A stretch of 64,000 nucleotides of DNA from Microbulbifer sp. MKSA007 (GTDB lineage: Bacteria > Pseudomonadota > Gammaproteobacteria > Pseudomonadales > Cellvibrionaceae): contig CP128432.1 in NCBI GenBank assembly GCA_032615215.1, positions 1 to 64,000 of the forward strand, read 5' to 3'. Position numbers and translations under genes: made by a program. Below, piece by piece: positions 38,728 to 47,682 of this stretch. Every line of letters begins with the position of its first letter. Position 1 is the stretch's first letter. Below the pieces are notes generated by a model that was given only the letters and a program-made list of their open reading frames with translations, was not told the DNA's origin and ran no database searches.

Positions 38728-38860
38728 TCTCAGAAACCTGAGCCTGTCTCAACTAACTCGAGCCCAGTCTCATGTAATTTGAGCTTAAGCGAAATTACAG
38801 TCTCAAATAATCTGAGCCCAAAATCGCGATGATCTCAAGTCGAGCCATCGATAACATCAA
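38728..38860. repeat. Palindromic 21-bp repeat array, copy C, adjoining repC
   Basis: The clearest copy. Units CTCAGAAACCTGAG (38730), CTCAACTAACTCGAG (38749), CTCATGTAATTTGAG (38770) and CTCAAATAATCTGAG (38802) have CTCA/TGAG arms, with CCTGT or CCCAGT between; the second and third are 21 bp apart. A tail with GATCTCAAG and ATAACATCAAG follows. It ends 10 bp from the repC stop. Two-turn spacing of palindromes beside an initiator gene suggests iterons or an incompatibility site. Confidence 0.82.
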
Positions 38861-38869
38861 GCCGCTACC

Positions 38870-40321
38870 CTACTCGTCGAGGTTCGCCTTGCTCAGCAGG
38901 CCGAACACCGATTTATGAAGGTGCAACTCTCCGTGTTCAGCTTTGGCAAGGCAACCGCGCAAGAAACCACCATACGAGTTGATTGGCATTTGTGGATCGG
39001 CACCTTTGCGCTCGGCCACAATGATAATCGTTGCTGCAGCGGTGGCCCCAACTACCGCGCAGGCTTGTTTCCAAGCTGACTGTGAGATCCCAAGATATTG
39101 AGATGCTTGCTCGGCGGCCGCAACTATTGCAGACCAGTCAACCTCCTTGGAGCACTGTGCATTCCTGATCATCTCTTGCAAGATCGGACTGGCACAGGCG
39201 AGAACTTGCTTGAGGGTGATATGCTCAATGCCAGATGTAACGTTCTGCGTTTTTGAATTACCTGCAGGAGGTAAGGGCAGGGGGCTTTGCTGGATCTCAG
39301 CAATCTCAAGTTCCAGTTGACTGGCTCTGGCCTCGTTCCCACACTTGATCTTTTCAAGAGCCCTTTCCGCGTGAGCGGAACCACATGATTTTAAGTCAGT
39401 GCCGTTAGGCAATGGCCGCTTGTGCGCAGCATTACTTCTTTCGTTAGAAAGTGTTTGGTTTGTATTGTTTGTATTTATGTGTCGGAATTCTGTTTCCGAC
39501 CTGCCGGAAGTTTTCTTCCGACCGGAGCATATTTGAGTATCGGATTCCGATGCTGGTTCTTCCTCATTTTGGTCAGCTGATGACTGCTCATTCTCTTCCT
39601 GAAACTCGGCTATCAGCTGCAGCATTTGCTTACTCCATTGCAACAGCTGAGTGATGGTCAAACGTGCCTCGATGCGGCGCGGCAATGATGTGATCAGCTT
39701 TTGAGCTTCACCCGCAGCTGGATGCTCCGGACGCGATGTCAGTTGCTCTCTCAAAACCCGCTTATGAAGGAGGAGCGTTGTCTTTTGCTGCTTCCAAACC
39801 CGGGCGCGTTGTTCAAGTTCTTGAGCCATGCAGTAGAGGCGCTCATAGCTTGCTGCCAGCGGCGCAAGGTTGACGCCAAATGCTTGAACAAGCTCTCCAT
39901 CCGCTGAGCGATGACCGAACCGGCGTAGATTGCCGCTATCATGCCAGCACACCAGACCAGCGCGATTCAAAGCACGCTCGATGTTGAGAACCTGGCGTTC
40001 GCAGATCGCCCGTTTGTTGGCGGTCGCACTCACAGTCAAATACACAATCGGATTACTGCCGCACTGCCAGTCTTGATCGCGTGTATAGCCAACCAGAAAC
40101 TCCAAGTGCGCAACTTGTGTTGAGGTCAAACCAAGTTCGCGCTGCAGTTTCTTTACAAGTGACAGCACATCCCATCTGGATACTGCGACCGGTAATCCAG
40201 AAAAGCTTCTGGCCGCAACTTCTGCACTTTCGTTCTGTTGGCGCGATGTATTGCCAACACCAAAATCTGCCGTGGGCTCATCGAGCATAAAGGCATCAAT
40301 AAACATTCCAAAATTCCGCAT
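38870..40321 (-). CDS. repC: Plasmid replication initiator RepC-like
   Basis: About 483 aa. The RepC pattern is visible: LTSTQVAHLEFLVGYTRDQD, NKRAICERQVLNIERALNRAG, FGHRSADGELVQAFGVNLAPL (N-terminal domain), a long variable middle, and the C-terminal segment SYGGFLRGCLAKAEHGELHLH. No repA or repB precedes it, so partition genes must be elsewhere or absent (a repC-only replicon). Starts at 40321 or 40306 are both possible; neither has a strong ribosome site. Array C lies just beyond the stop. Confidence 0.82.
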   Translation of the reverse strand: MRNFGMFIDAFMLDEPTADFGVGNTSRQQNESAEVAARSFSGLPVAVSRWDVLSLVKKLQRELGLTSTQVAHLEFLVGYTRDQDWQCGSNPIVYLTVSATANKRAICERQVLNIERALNRAGLVCWHDSGNLRRFGHRSADGELVQAFGVNLAPLAASYERLYCMAQELEQRARVWKQQKTTLLLHKRVLREQLTSRPEHPAAGEAQKLITSLPRRIEARLTITQLLQWSKQMLQLIAEFQEENEQSSADQNEEEPASESDTQICSGRKKTSGRSETEFRHINTNNTNQTLSNERSNAAHKRPLPNGTDLKSCGSAHAERALEKIKCGNEARASQLELEIAEIQQSPLPLPPAGNSKTQNVTSGIEHITLKQVLACASPILQEMIRNAQCSKEVDWSAIVAAAEQASQYLGISQSAWKQACAVVGATAAATIIIVAERKGADPQMPINSYGGFLRGCLAKAEHGELHLHKSVFGLLSKANLDE

Positions 40322-40831
40322 CAAAAGGATGCTCAGGAACCAAATTGAGAATGCAAAATCCCATTCGCAAAAAAATTGCGTTCTGCACTCTTGCAATTTC
40401 TGGGAGGACAACATAAAAAATTAGGTGCTAACTGTTTTTTATATTGTTCTCCCTGGTTGCTCCTGGCTTCCAGGGTTTACTTTTTAAGGCCTCAAATCGC
40501 CTTTCTATTTGGTTTTACGCAGCCCGAACTCTGATCCGATATCCAAGGCGCGTTTGATCGAATTTGCATAGAATTGTTACAAATGCCCACTCCTCCAAAA
40601 AGTAAAAGTTTAACTAAATCGCATGTTACGCACATGTTAGGTAAGTAAATGGATCACTTTTTCTGCCGATCCTAACCACCGTCAAATTCATCCAAGATTA
40701 TTGATAATCAATCACCTAGATATACTGTTAACCATCTTAAAACTACTTGTGAACAAATGCGGAACCAACGCAAGTTTCATTGAGTGCAACCTTAGGTTAT
40801 TATAAAATAAGTCCAGTAGAGGACTAATCAA
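40322..40831. other. Intergenic region upstream of repC and the M48 protease
   Basis: About 510 bp between divergent genes, AT-rich. A palindrome GATTATTGATAATC lies near 40698. Promoters for both genes, and perhaps an antisense RNA against repC, would be expected here, but none can be assigned with confidence. Confidence 0.4.
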
Positions 40832-41758
40832 ATGCGCAATCTTTTCAGACATATAGCTATCGATTTGAACTGGTTTATATCGTGGAGCATCATTGCTACT
40901 GCTGCGCACGTTGCTCTGTTCTGGGTTGCCATGCCAATTACTTGGTCCATCAACACGTTTGCTGACTTGCCGTTCCAGATCCCAGAAGAGTCTTCCCTTC
41001 TGATTGCAGCTATTCAGGTGTTCTTGTTCTGGTTGATCTTGCGCGTACCTGGCCTGGTCGAATTCTTCTATGACATTGAACTTGGCGCTCGTCATCCTTC
41101 TGAGTATGAACTGCATCAGATCGAAGCGGCTTATGCTTACCTGCAGGGCATTGCTGATGCCAAAGGTATCAAGCTGCCTCGCATCGTCTGGCGTGTGATT
41201 GACAAGCCCAACTACAATGCCTGCGCCTTTGGCCGTAACAGAGTCGCGCTTAATCAGGGCGCTCTTTACGACACCAAGTTTAGAGACAGAGGATTGGAGG
41301 AGCTGGCTGCTCTCATTGCCCATGAGATCGGTCATCTGCGCCACTGGGATACAGTGCACATTGCCATTCGCACAGCTCTTGTGTGGCCTTTCCTGTTTGC
41401 CTTGAAGCTCAACAATCTGGTTTACAGAATTCCGTTTGTCGGCCTGTTTTTCAACTTCGTCATCATTCCCTGCAATTTTATCATCACAATTGCTGCTCGG
41501 CTCACCGGCCTGACCTCTCGCATGGGAGAGTACCGAGCAGATGAGTTCTCTCAAAAGCTGCTTGGTAAGGACCGCATGTTGCAGGTGTTTGCTGGCCTCA
41601 GTGAAGAGCGCGGCGGCACCAACATTTTGGCGCACTACCTCAACTCGCATCCTCCTACAGAGCTGCGACGCGAAAACCTGCGCAAACGGACTGACTATCG
41701 TCCTCAATTCAACATTCCTCCAACATCAGATCTTATCGAGCTCTTTCGCAAGCAATAA
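40832..41758 (+). CDS. M48 family metalloprotease
   Basis: A 308-aa membrane peptidase. The zinc motif is HEIGH in ALIAHEIGHLRHWD (about residue 163), with the third ligand region EYRADEFSQKLLG. Membrane segments lie near residues 14-35, 55-72 and 190-225. The layout is of the HtpX/Ste24-like group. AGAGGA precedes the ATG. It stands between the replication and transfer genes, and a role in envelope quality control during pilus assembly is possible but unproven. Confidence 0.88.
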   Translation: MRNLFRHIAIDLNWFISWSIIATAAHVALFWVAMPITWSINTFADLPFQIPEESSLLIAAIQVFLFWLILRVPGLVEFFYDIELGARHPSEYELHQIEAAYAYLQGIADAKGIKLPRIVWRVIDKPNYNACAFGRNRVALNQGALYDTKFRDRGLEELAALIAHEIGHLRHWDTVHIAIRTALVWPFLFALKLNNLVYRIPFVGLFFNFVIIPCNFIITIAARLTGLTSRMGEYRADEFSQKLLGKDRMLQVFAGLSEERGGTNILAHYLNSHPPTELRRENLRKRTDYRPQFNIPPTSDLIELFRKQ

Positions 41759-41819
41759 GCCACTGTCTGTCTTAAGCCGTTAGCACCAAGCAGCTTGAGG
41801 GCAGGGTGGCCGCATTGCA

Positions 41820-42923
41820 TTAGCGCTCCAGCTCCACTTTCTTTTGCACCTTGTTCTGCTTCAGCTTGATACCCAGATGCTGTTCCAACAGTCCTGGTTG
41901 TCGTCTTGAGCCAAGTCCCATCAAGGACAGCATGGCTTCTTCCCCTTTGATCATTTCAACTGCAGCACGATTGAGTGTTGATTGCTCCCTCAAGAATGCT
42001 CTCCAGCTGTGTTTGGGCTTAGGTTTGCTCAGCTGATCGGTGAACTTCTCCCAAAGATCTGATTGGCGATGCCGGTCGTAAAGCGGCCTGCGCTCGTAGC
42101 GATCTTTGCGCTGTTCCTGGCTGAGATCTTTCTCCGGTGCCTGATAGGGTCCGAACTTGTCTTCCAAGGCCTTCTTTGAAAAGTCACGATGGACATTGCT
42201 TGCCTTCTCAGTGCGGTGTCCTTCCATTTCCTTGAACACCAGACCGTTGCCGCGCTTTTTCAGTTCAACCGAGTAAGCAGCAATGCCCTCATGAAGCTCC
42301 GCCCATGTTTTTGCATTCTCGCGGATCTTCAATAGTTCGCTCTGGTAGTCCTTCACATAAGTAGAGAACGAGACTTCAAAGGTGTTTGCCTCATAGTCGC
42401 GTGCCTTTGGATTCTTCTTATCAAGCGCTTCACCCTTGGCGTTGGTGCGGGTCAGGTCGTGCTTTTTCTCCATCTCCAGACGAACGCGCTCAAGCGTCTC
42501 AAAGTCTCTATACGGCGTACAGACCTTATATGTTGTCGGATGAACACGGTTGACCGCCACGTGCATGTGAAAGTTGTCAGTGTTTGTGTGGGTCGCAATG
42601 ATGCGCTCGTGCTCTTCAAAGCCCAGCTCTTTTGCAAAGGCTTTTTCAATGTCCTTCAGCACATCCAGCTCCGGCACCTCACCTTCAGCAAACGAGATCA
42701 CCAGATGATAGGAGCGGTCACCCTTTACGCGAGTGTTGTGAGCTTGCGTGTTCTCGATTTCGACAATGGCATGATCCAGATCTTCTAATGAGGATGCAAA
42801 GCTACAGTTCTCAATCCAGAGATCTCCCAGCTTTTCATTCTCTTCCTTAGCTGCAGCCACATAGCGAGCCAGCGCCTTAAAAGAATTCTTTCCGGACTTA
42901 CGAGCAATCTTGTGAGCAATCAT
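41820..42923 (-). CDS. MOBP-type relaxase (TraI/VirD2-like)
   Basis: A 367-aa relaxase that would nick oriT and pilot the strand. The catalytic Tyr is probably Tyr21 in NSFKALARYVAAAKEE. The metal-binding His motif is HTNTDNFHMHVAVNRVHP (about residues 111-128). The C-terminal part is short and basic; there is no helicase or primase fusion. It is the last gene of the transfer operon, one base after the mobC-like gene's stop. The predicted nic site at 61035/61036 fits a MOBP enzyme. Confidence 0.88.
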   Translation of the reverse strand: MIAHKIARKSGKNSFKALARYVAAAKEENEKLGDLWIENCSFASSLEDLDHAIVEIENTQAHNTRVKGDRSYHLVISFAEGEVPELDVLKDIEKAFAKELGFEEHERIIATHTNTDNFHMHVAVNRVHPTTYKVCTPYRDFETLERVRLEMEKKHDLTRTNAKGEALDKKNPKARDYEANTFEVSFSTYVKDYQSELLKIRENAKTWAELHEGIAAYSVELKKRGNGLVFKEMEGHRTEKASNVHRDFSKKALEDKFGPYQAPEKDLSQEQRKDRYERRPLYDRHRQSDLWEKFTDQLSKPKPKHSWRAFLREQSTLNRAAVEMIKGEEAMLSLMGLGSRRQPGLLEQHLGIKLKQNKVQKKVELER

Positions 42924-42925
42924 GG

Positions 42926-43276
42926 TTACAGCGCCAGCACCTTGGCCTTGATAGTCTGCTGGGTGTTGCGGATCTCACCAAAAAGTTCATCAATATCTGC
43001 AAACTTCGATTTCAGATCTGGGTCAGTCAAAACCGCATTCAACAAGTTGCCCAATCGCGCCTGGTCATGATTGATCTTCTTTAGGGCATCAATTGCCAGC
43101 ATTCTTGAAGGGTCAGGATGTGCCGCATTGATCAGAACATGTTCAACATAGTGGGCCTGCTTCATTCCTGAAGCAGCGATCTTTTTGCGAGTTTCGTCAC
43201 ATAGCCACTTGGGTAAGCGAACTTTAAATTCTTTTCGCCGTTCATCTTCTGGTTTACGCCGTTTCACCTGATCCAT
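42926..43276 (-). CDS. Relaxosome accessory protein (MobC/TraJ-like)
   Basis: A 116-aa basic protein with a probable ribbon-helix-helix start (FKVRLPKWLCDETRKKIAAS) and a helical C-terminus. Such proteins bind the oriT inverted repeat and recruit the relaxase. It overlaps the primase gene by one base and is followed directly by the relaxase gene. Its binding site would be the repeat at 61008-61027. Confidence 0.75.
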   Translation of the reverse strand: MDQVKRRKPEDERRKEFKVRLPKWLCDETRKKIAASGMKQAHYVEHVLINAAHPDPSRMLAIDALKKINHDQARLGNLLNAVLTDPDLKSKFADIDELFGEIRNTQQTIKAKVLAL

Positions 43277-44556
43277 TACGCAACCTCCAAATCACGGGAC
43301 ATTTCTTTTTTTGGGGAGCGACTTAGCTCCTGTTCTTTGATCTTTTCAGCATCAAGGGACTTGCGGGCTTGCATCAAGAACTGGAAGGCGGCTTTGTCGT
43401 CACCACGTTCGTTTGTCAGGTCATTCCAATCTTTCAAACCTTTCGCTTTTTCTTTTGAGTTAAGAAGAGGTGGGACGACATATCCGCCGACCGCACGTGC
43501 GGCTTCTTCAGCTTTCTCCATGCCTTTGTTTGGAAGAGGGTTCTCACGAGCTGTCAGGTGGTGATCGTCATCAGCTGCAAAGAGCATAGTCACATCGGGA
43601 AACTTCTCACGCATGGCTGAGGCGACCTTGATCAGGTTATCTGCATCAAACGTAACAAGGACTGGTTTGTTTACGAGCCGGTGAACCGATGCTCCGGTTG
43701 CATAGCCTTCAGCGAATATTAGCGTATCACCTAGCCCGAGTTTGTTTGAATCTTTGAGATACTGCTCTGGGTCAATTGCGTGGAACAGCCCTTCTTTACG
43801 ACCGTTCATAAGGTAGCGCTTCTGATCTCCAACGAACTGCAAAGAATGGATGCGCAAATCCGTATCGCGCAGTGGCACAACCATGCGGCCATCTTTATCC
43901 AGCTTGACGCCATAACCACGAACTTTTTTGCGCTTGAGATAATCGCAGTTAGACGGCTTGGCCCATTCAGAGGTATTGCTCCAGATCCCAAAAGCTGTTT
44001 TTGCGGCTTTTTCCTGAGCTAATTGCCGCTCTTGTGCTCGATCTTTTGAAGCTTTTTTTCCAGCTTCAACGGCTTTGGCTAACGCATCTTTGGAAAGCTT
44101 GAAGCCGTCAAACTTCCACTTTTCTTGTGTACCTCGGAAATTATGCAGCATTCCATTTGGAACAGAATCTTCAAGAAAGGCACGATACGAAGCACTCTTG
44201 TCAGGATCTCCATCAATTTTAACCCGATGCCACTTACCGTCCATTTTTGCTAAACCATCAAGCAGGACATTATTTGATCTCAGCCAGTCGCTAAACTCCT
44301 GAACAGGGTCTCGATTTTCCTCTGCTGCAGGGGCTTTGCCTTCAACAGACCATTGCTTTGTTTTCTCTGCCACCTTAGCGCTTGGCGCGTACCAGCTGCC
44401 TGCCTCTTTATCCCATCTGGCACCCAGTTCCTTTGCCTTCTGGTTTTCTTCATATGGCACGGCGAGGTAGATCCGCTCTCGCTTCGATGTTTTGGCCTTT
44501 GGGCCATTATCATTTGCTTCTTTTACGCGTTGATCTTGCTTATCAAGTGCGGGCAT
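43276..44556 (-). CDS. Conjugal DNA primase-like protein with Toprim domain
   Basis: A 426-aa protein. Residues 25-65 form a DUF5710 module (YLAVPYEENQKAKELGARWD, then SWYAPS). The middle contains a TraC-primase-like region. The C-terminal Toprim domain is seen in LIFAEGYATGASVHR and VTFDADNLIKVA, then FAADDDHH. It would prime the complementary strand in the recipient. It lies between the small proline-rich gene and mobC. Confidence 0.8.
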   Translation of the reverse strand: MPALDKQDQRVKEANDNGPKAKTSKRERIYLAVPYEENQKAKELGARWDKEAGSWYAPSAKVAEKTKQWSVEGKAPAAEENRDPVQEFSDWLRSNNVLLDGLAKMDGKWHRVKIDGDPDKSASYRAFLEDSVPNGMLHNFRGTQEKWKFDGFKLSKDALAKAVEAGKKASKDRAQERQLAQEKAAKTAFGIWSNTSEWAKPSNCDYLKRKKVRGYGVKLDKDGRMVVPLRDTDLRIHSLQFVGDQKRYLMNGRKEGLFHAIDPEQYLKDSNKLGLGDTLIFAEGYATGASVHRLVNKPVLVTFDADNLIKVASAMREKFPDVTMLFAADDDHHLTARENPLPNKGMEKAEEAARAVGGYVVPPLLNSKEKAKGLKDWNDLTNERGDDKAAFQFLMQARKSLDAEKIKEQELSRSPKKEMSRDLEVA

Positions 44557-44604
44557 GCGGTCTCTCCTGCAGGTTCAAAATGACAGAAAAAATGAGATTA
44601 AAAA

Positions 44605-44847
44605 TCATGATGAGGCCTCTGGCTGCGGGCCTTCAGCAGCTTTCATAAAGCGGGCTAGCATCGGGTCGGATTCAGGCTGTGTCGTAGTCTGATCCGGTTT
44701 ATCCGCTTGTTCCGGCTCTTGTTTTTCCTGCTCTGGATCTGCAGGTGTTTGCGCTGGTATCTGGACCGGTTGAACAGGTTTAGAAGGGGCTATCAAAACA
44801 CCATCTTTAACGTTGCCGGATGGCTTTAGTTTAGAGCGATCCCTCAT
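44605..44847 (-). CDS. Small proline-rich protein, unknown
   Basis: An 80-aa hydrophilic product rich in Pro, Gln and Glu, with no signal peptide. Its start overlaps the virD4 stop by 4 bp, so it is probably a real coupled gene. The ending PMLARFMKAAEGPQ may form a helix. A coupling or regulatory role is possible; no family is recognised. Confidence 0.55.
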   Translation of the reverse strand: MRDRSKLKPSGNVKDGVLIAPSKPVQPVQIPAQTPADPEQEKQEPEQADKPDQTTTQPESDPMLARFMKAAEGPQPEASS

Positions 44848-46613
44848 CTCTTCGTCCTGAAGTACAAGAACTGCTGGCCGTAGATGGTTGGTTTGCCAGC
44901 GGTGAAGATGAGCATCTTTCCTGGCCCTGTGACTTTGCCGTCCTCGTCATATTCCAGACCTGGCAAGAGCATGCATTCATCTGGAGTAAGCAGGGGACGT
45001 GCCACTTCAGAAAGGCTTTCAGAAACACTGGCGGAAGCTTTGTCCAGATTCTTGGAAACAGACCGCTTTCGTTGCACGACCGTTGTCTTACCAGTCATGT
45101 CAGAAAGGACACGAGCGGTCTCAATCTTGTTGGGTGCATAAGCGATGCGTACATGGCAGTTGGAGATAATGCTCTCATCACGACCATATGCTTTTTGAAG
45201 CTGGGTTATGTCCTGTGTGATCAGGAAAGCTTTCAGGCCATATCCCGCCATGAACGCCAGTGACGTTTCGAAAATGTCGAGCTTGCCGAGCTGCGGAAAC
45301 TCATCGAGCATCAGGAGCATGCGGTGCTTGTAAAGCGTCTCATCTTCATTGTGAGACATCTTCGCTGTCAGGCGCGTCAAGAACTGATTGAGGATGATCC
45401 GGATCAACGCCTTCATGCGCGTGATCTCTGCAGGCGAGAGGATCAAATAAACATTGGTCGGCTGATCGGCATTCATCAGATCGTTGATTGTAAAGTCGCT
45501 CTCAGAAGTGTTCCGCGCCACTATGGTGTCTGAGAAAATCGCAAGCTGAGCGGTTGCAGTAGAAACAACACCAGAGCGTTCATTTGGAGCACGCTTGCGC
45601 ATCCGACCTGCACAGCGACGGACTTCTCTGTCAGCATCTTCATTGCCGTGGTCATAGCTCTCCATGTCATGCAAGACACGTTCAAAGCTATCATCCTCAT
45701 CCTTCTTGCCAGTAGCTTTGGCCTTCACCAACTCATCCAGCTTATCAGCTAAGTTGGCTTTAGAATCTTCATCTCCAACAGAGAGAAAATAGAGAACGTC
45801 TGTCAGTGTAGCGGTGCGTTCTTCTTCGTTTCGCACACGGTAGAGGACATGCAAAATTGTGGTAGACAGCCACGAAAAGCCTTCCTGTTCCCAAAAGTCT
45901 TTCATCCCCTGGCCTGATGTGTCGATGATCATGGTAGCGACATTCATGCAGTCGCCAATCTGCTCCTCCTGCCCGATCCGGATCTCCTGCAGCGGGTTGT
46001 AGCGGGCAGATCCCTCTTTTGCGCTTGGCTCAAAATAGAAAACATTTTGACCTTGTGAGGCACGCCAGCCTGAGGTCTTGGCGTAGTTCTCACCCTTGAT
46101 ATCAAGCACGATGGTGCTTCCAGGCCAGGTGAGCAGAGTAGGGACGACAACACCGATACCTTTACCTGAGCGGGTAGGGGCGAATGCCAAAACGTGTTCA
46201 GGTCCATCATGGCGAAGCATGGTGGTGCCCTTCAGCTTGTCTTCCAGCCCACCAACAACAACGCCTTTGCCGCGCAGCAGACCCATTTTTTCGATCTCTT
46301 CACGCTCGGCAAAACGCGCAGATCCATGAAGGGAAGCAGATTCATGTTCTCCGGAGATTGTTGAACTGGAGGCTCGCTCCATAAGTATGCGGCCAACAAT
46401 CATGACTGCGATCATGGAAGCAAAACCGCCACCGAACGGGAACAGGATCTCATTGGGAAGCGATTTAGTCTGAACATAAAAGGCATAGAGCCACTTCCAC
46501 CACTCGGGGTCAGTGGGATCAAACGCGAGCGTGTAATACCAGCCTGCGAGCGTGACAACGATAAAGGCAAATATGGAGACAAGAGCAACAACTCGTGGGA
46601 ATACATGCATCAC
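44844..46613 (-). CDS. virD4: Type IV coupling protein VirD4/TraG
   Basis: A 589-aa coupling ATPase that passes the relaxosome to the secretion channel. Two N-terminal membrane segments (about residues 7-28 and 55-75) precede the P-loop FAPTRSGKGIGVVVPTLL. Walker B is RMLLMLDEFPQLGK. It overlaps virB11 by 4 bp at the start. Length is usual for VirD4 and it looks intact. Confidence 0.93.
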   Translation of the reverse strand: MMHVFPRVVALVSIFAFIVVTLAGWYYTLAFDPTDPEWWKWLYAFYVQTKSLPNEILFPFGGGFASMIAVMIVGRILMERASSSTISGEHESASLHGSARFAEREEIEKMGLLRGKGVVVGGLEDKLKGTTMLRHDGPEHVLAFAPTRSGKGIGVVVPTLLTWPGSTIVLDIKGENYAKTSGWRASQGQNVFYFEPSAKEGSARYNPLQEIRIGQEEQIGDCMNVATMIIDTSGQGMKDFWEQEGFSWLSTTILHVLYRVRNEEERTATLTDVLYFLSVGDEDSKANLADKLDELVKAKATGKKDEDDSFERVLHDMESYDHGNEDADREVRRCAGRMRKRAPNERSGVVSTATAQLAIFSDTIVARNTSESDFTINDLMNADQPTNVYLILSPAEITRMKALIRIILNQFLTRLTAKMSHNEDETLYKHRMLLMLDEFPQLGKLDIFETSLAFMAGYGLKAFLITQDITQLQKAYGRDESIISNCHVRIAYAPNKIETARVLSDMTGKTTVVQRKRSVSKNLDKASASVSESLSEVARPLLTPDECMLLPGLEYDEDGKVTGPGKMLIFTAGKPTIYGQQFLYFRTKR

Positions 46614-47548
46614 TGAGGCTTCCCGTCTTTGAGGATGTAACGGTTGTTTTTGACCTCGTAGATATCGGTGACGTGACGCACTCCGCGGTCAAATCGAGTG
46701 ATATGGAAGATCACATCTACCAGCGTGTCGAAGTACTCGCTGACTGGCTTTGTCAGGTTCATGCCCGACATATCGATGTTATGCTGAAACCGCTCGACCA
46801 CCATCTCAGCGCGGTCGGCGTGAATGGTGCACATCCAACCCTTCGCGCCGGTGTTAAGCGCGTTCAAGGCCGGAAAGGCATTTTCAGTAGAGATCTCTGA
46901 GAAGATGATGCGATCTGGAGAGATACGCATTTTGTGATTAAAGAGTTGCTCCCATGTTCTCAGGCCTGCGCCTTGTGAGGCTTCACGAGCTGCAAACAGC
47001 GCAGATCCATTCCAGAAGCGCTCAACTTCCAACTCCGGCGTATCTTCGCACGACACAATGCGCTCTTGGACAGGCAAGAGGCCAAGCAGCTTGTTCAGGA
47101 ATGTTGTTTTGCCAGTGTTGGTGGAGCCGGATATCGCAATATTCCAACGCTTGTGCATGGCTTCACCAATGTAGTCGATGATCTTTTGGCGAAGCCCCAG
47201 ATCTTCGAACTTGATCTCGTAAGGGTGTTTGCAACGCACTGCCATGGAAAGGCCGTTCTGCGTGCTTGGCCCAATCAGGCACTCAAAACGATGGCGCTCA
47301 GGAAGTGACACGGAAAGGTTTGGGTTTGTATCTTCGGAAAACTTCAAGCCGTTGTAGTTGGCAAGCGCCTGACATATGCGCCGGATCTCGGTGAAGCCGA
47401 TATTTGGCGTATCGATCAGCTGCAGGTCTGCTTTGCGGTGCTCCATAATGAGTTTCCGAGGCCGCATTTGGCGTACCTCAACTACATTAGGATCGCTGTA
47501 GAACTCAGCTAAAGGTTCCATAAGCTTCATTATCAGTGCATCAGACAT
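46610..47548 (-). CDS. virB11: T4SS ATPase VirB11
   Basis: A 312-aa hexameric secretion ATPase. P-loop SGSTNTGKTTFLNKLL (about residues 140-155), Asp box region RIVSCEDTPELEV, and the His box GWMCTIHADRAEMV. It follows the 869-aa Cys-rich gene after a hairpin and overlaps virD4 by 4 bp. Length and motifs are normal. Confidence 0.93.
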   Translation of the reverse strand: MSDALIMKLMEPLAEFYSDPNVVEVRQMRPRKLIMEHRKADLQLIDTPNIGFTEIRRICQALANYNGLKFSEDTNPNLSVSLPERHRFECLIGPSTQNGLSMAVRCKHPYEIKFEDLGLRQKIIDYIGEAMHKRWNIAISGSTNTGKTTFLNKLLGLLPVQERIVSCEDTPELEVERFWNGSALFAAREASQGAGLRTWEQLFNHKMRISPDRIIFSEISTENAFPALNALNTGAKGWMCTIHADRAEMVVERFQHNIDMSGMNLTKPVSEYFDTLVDVIFHITRFDRGVRHVTDIYEVKNNRYILKDGKPQ

Positions 47549-47630
47549 GACTTACCCATTCACCCTGAGAGTTGTCTCCGGGAGCTACTTTCAAGCCGTT
47601 GGCTTTACGTCTTAATTTCAGTTTGAATGA

Positions 47631-47663
47631 GAGTTGGCAGACAAGAGCTCTGCCCGCCAACTC
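47631..47663 (-). promoter_or_regulatory. Hairpin between the 869-aa gene and virB11
   Basis: Perfect 8-bp arms GAGTTGGC (47631-47638) and GCCAACTC (47656-47663) lie in the 134-bp gap between the two genes, close after the stop of the upstream gene. No U run follows. It may attenuate transcription so that virB11 and later genes are made at lower level. Confidence 0.45.
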
Positions 47664-47682
47664 AGTTGGTAGAACTTAGATA

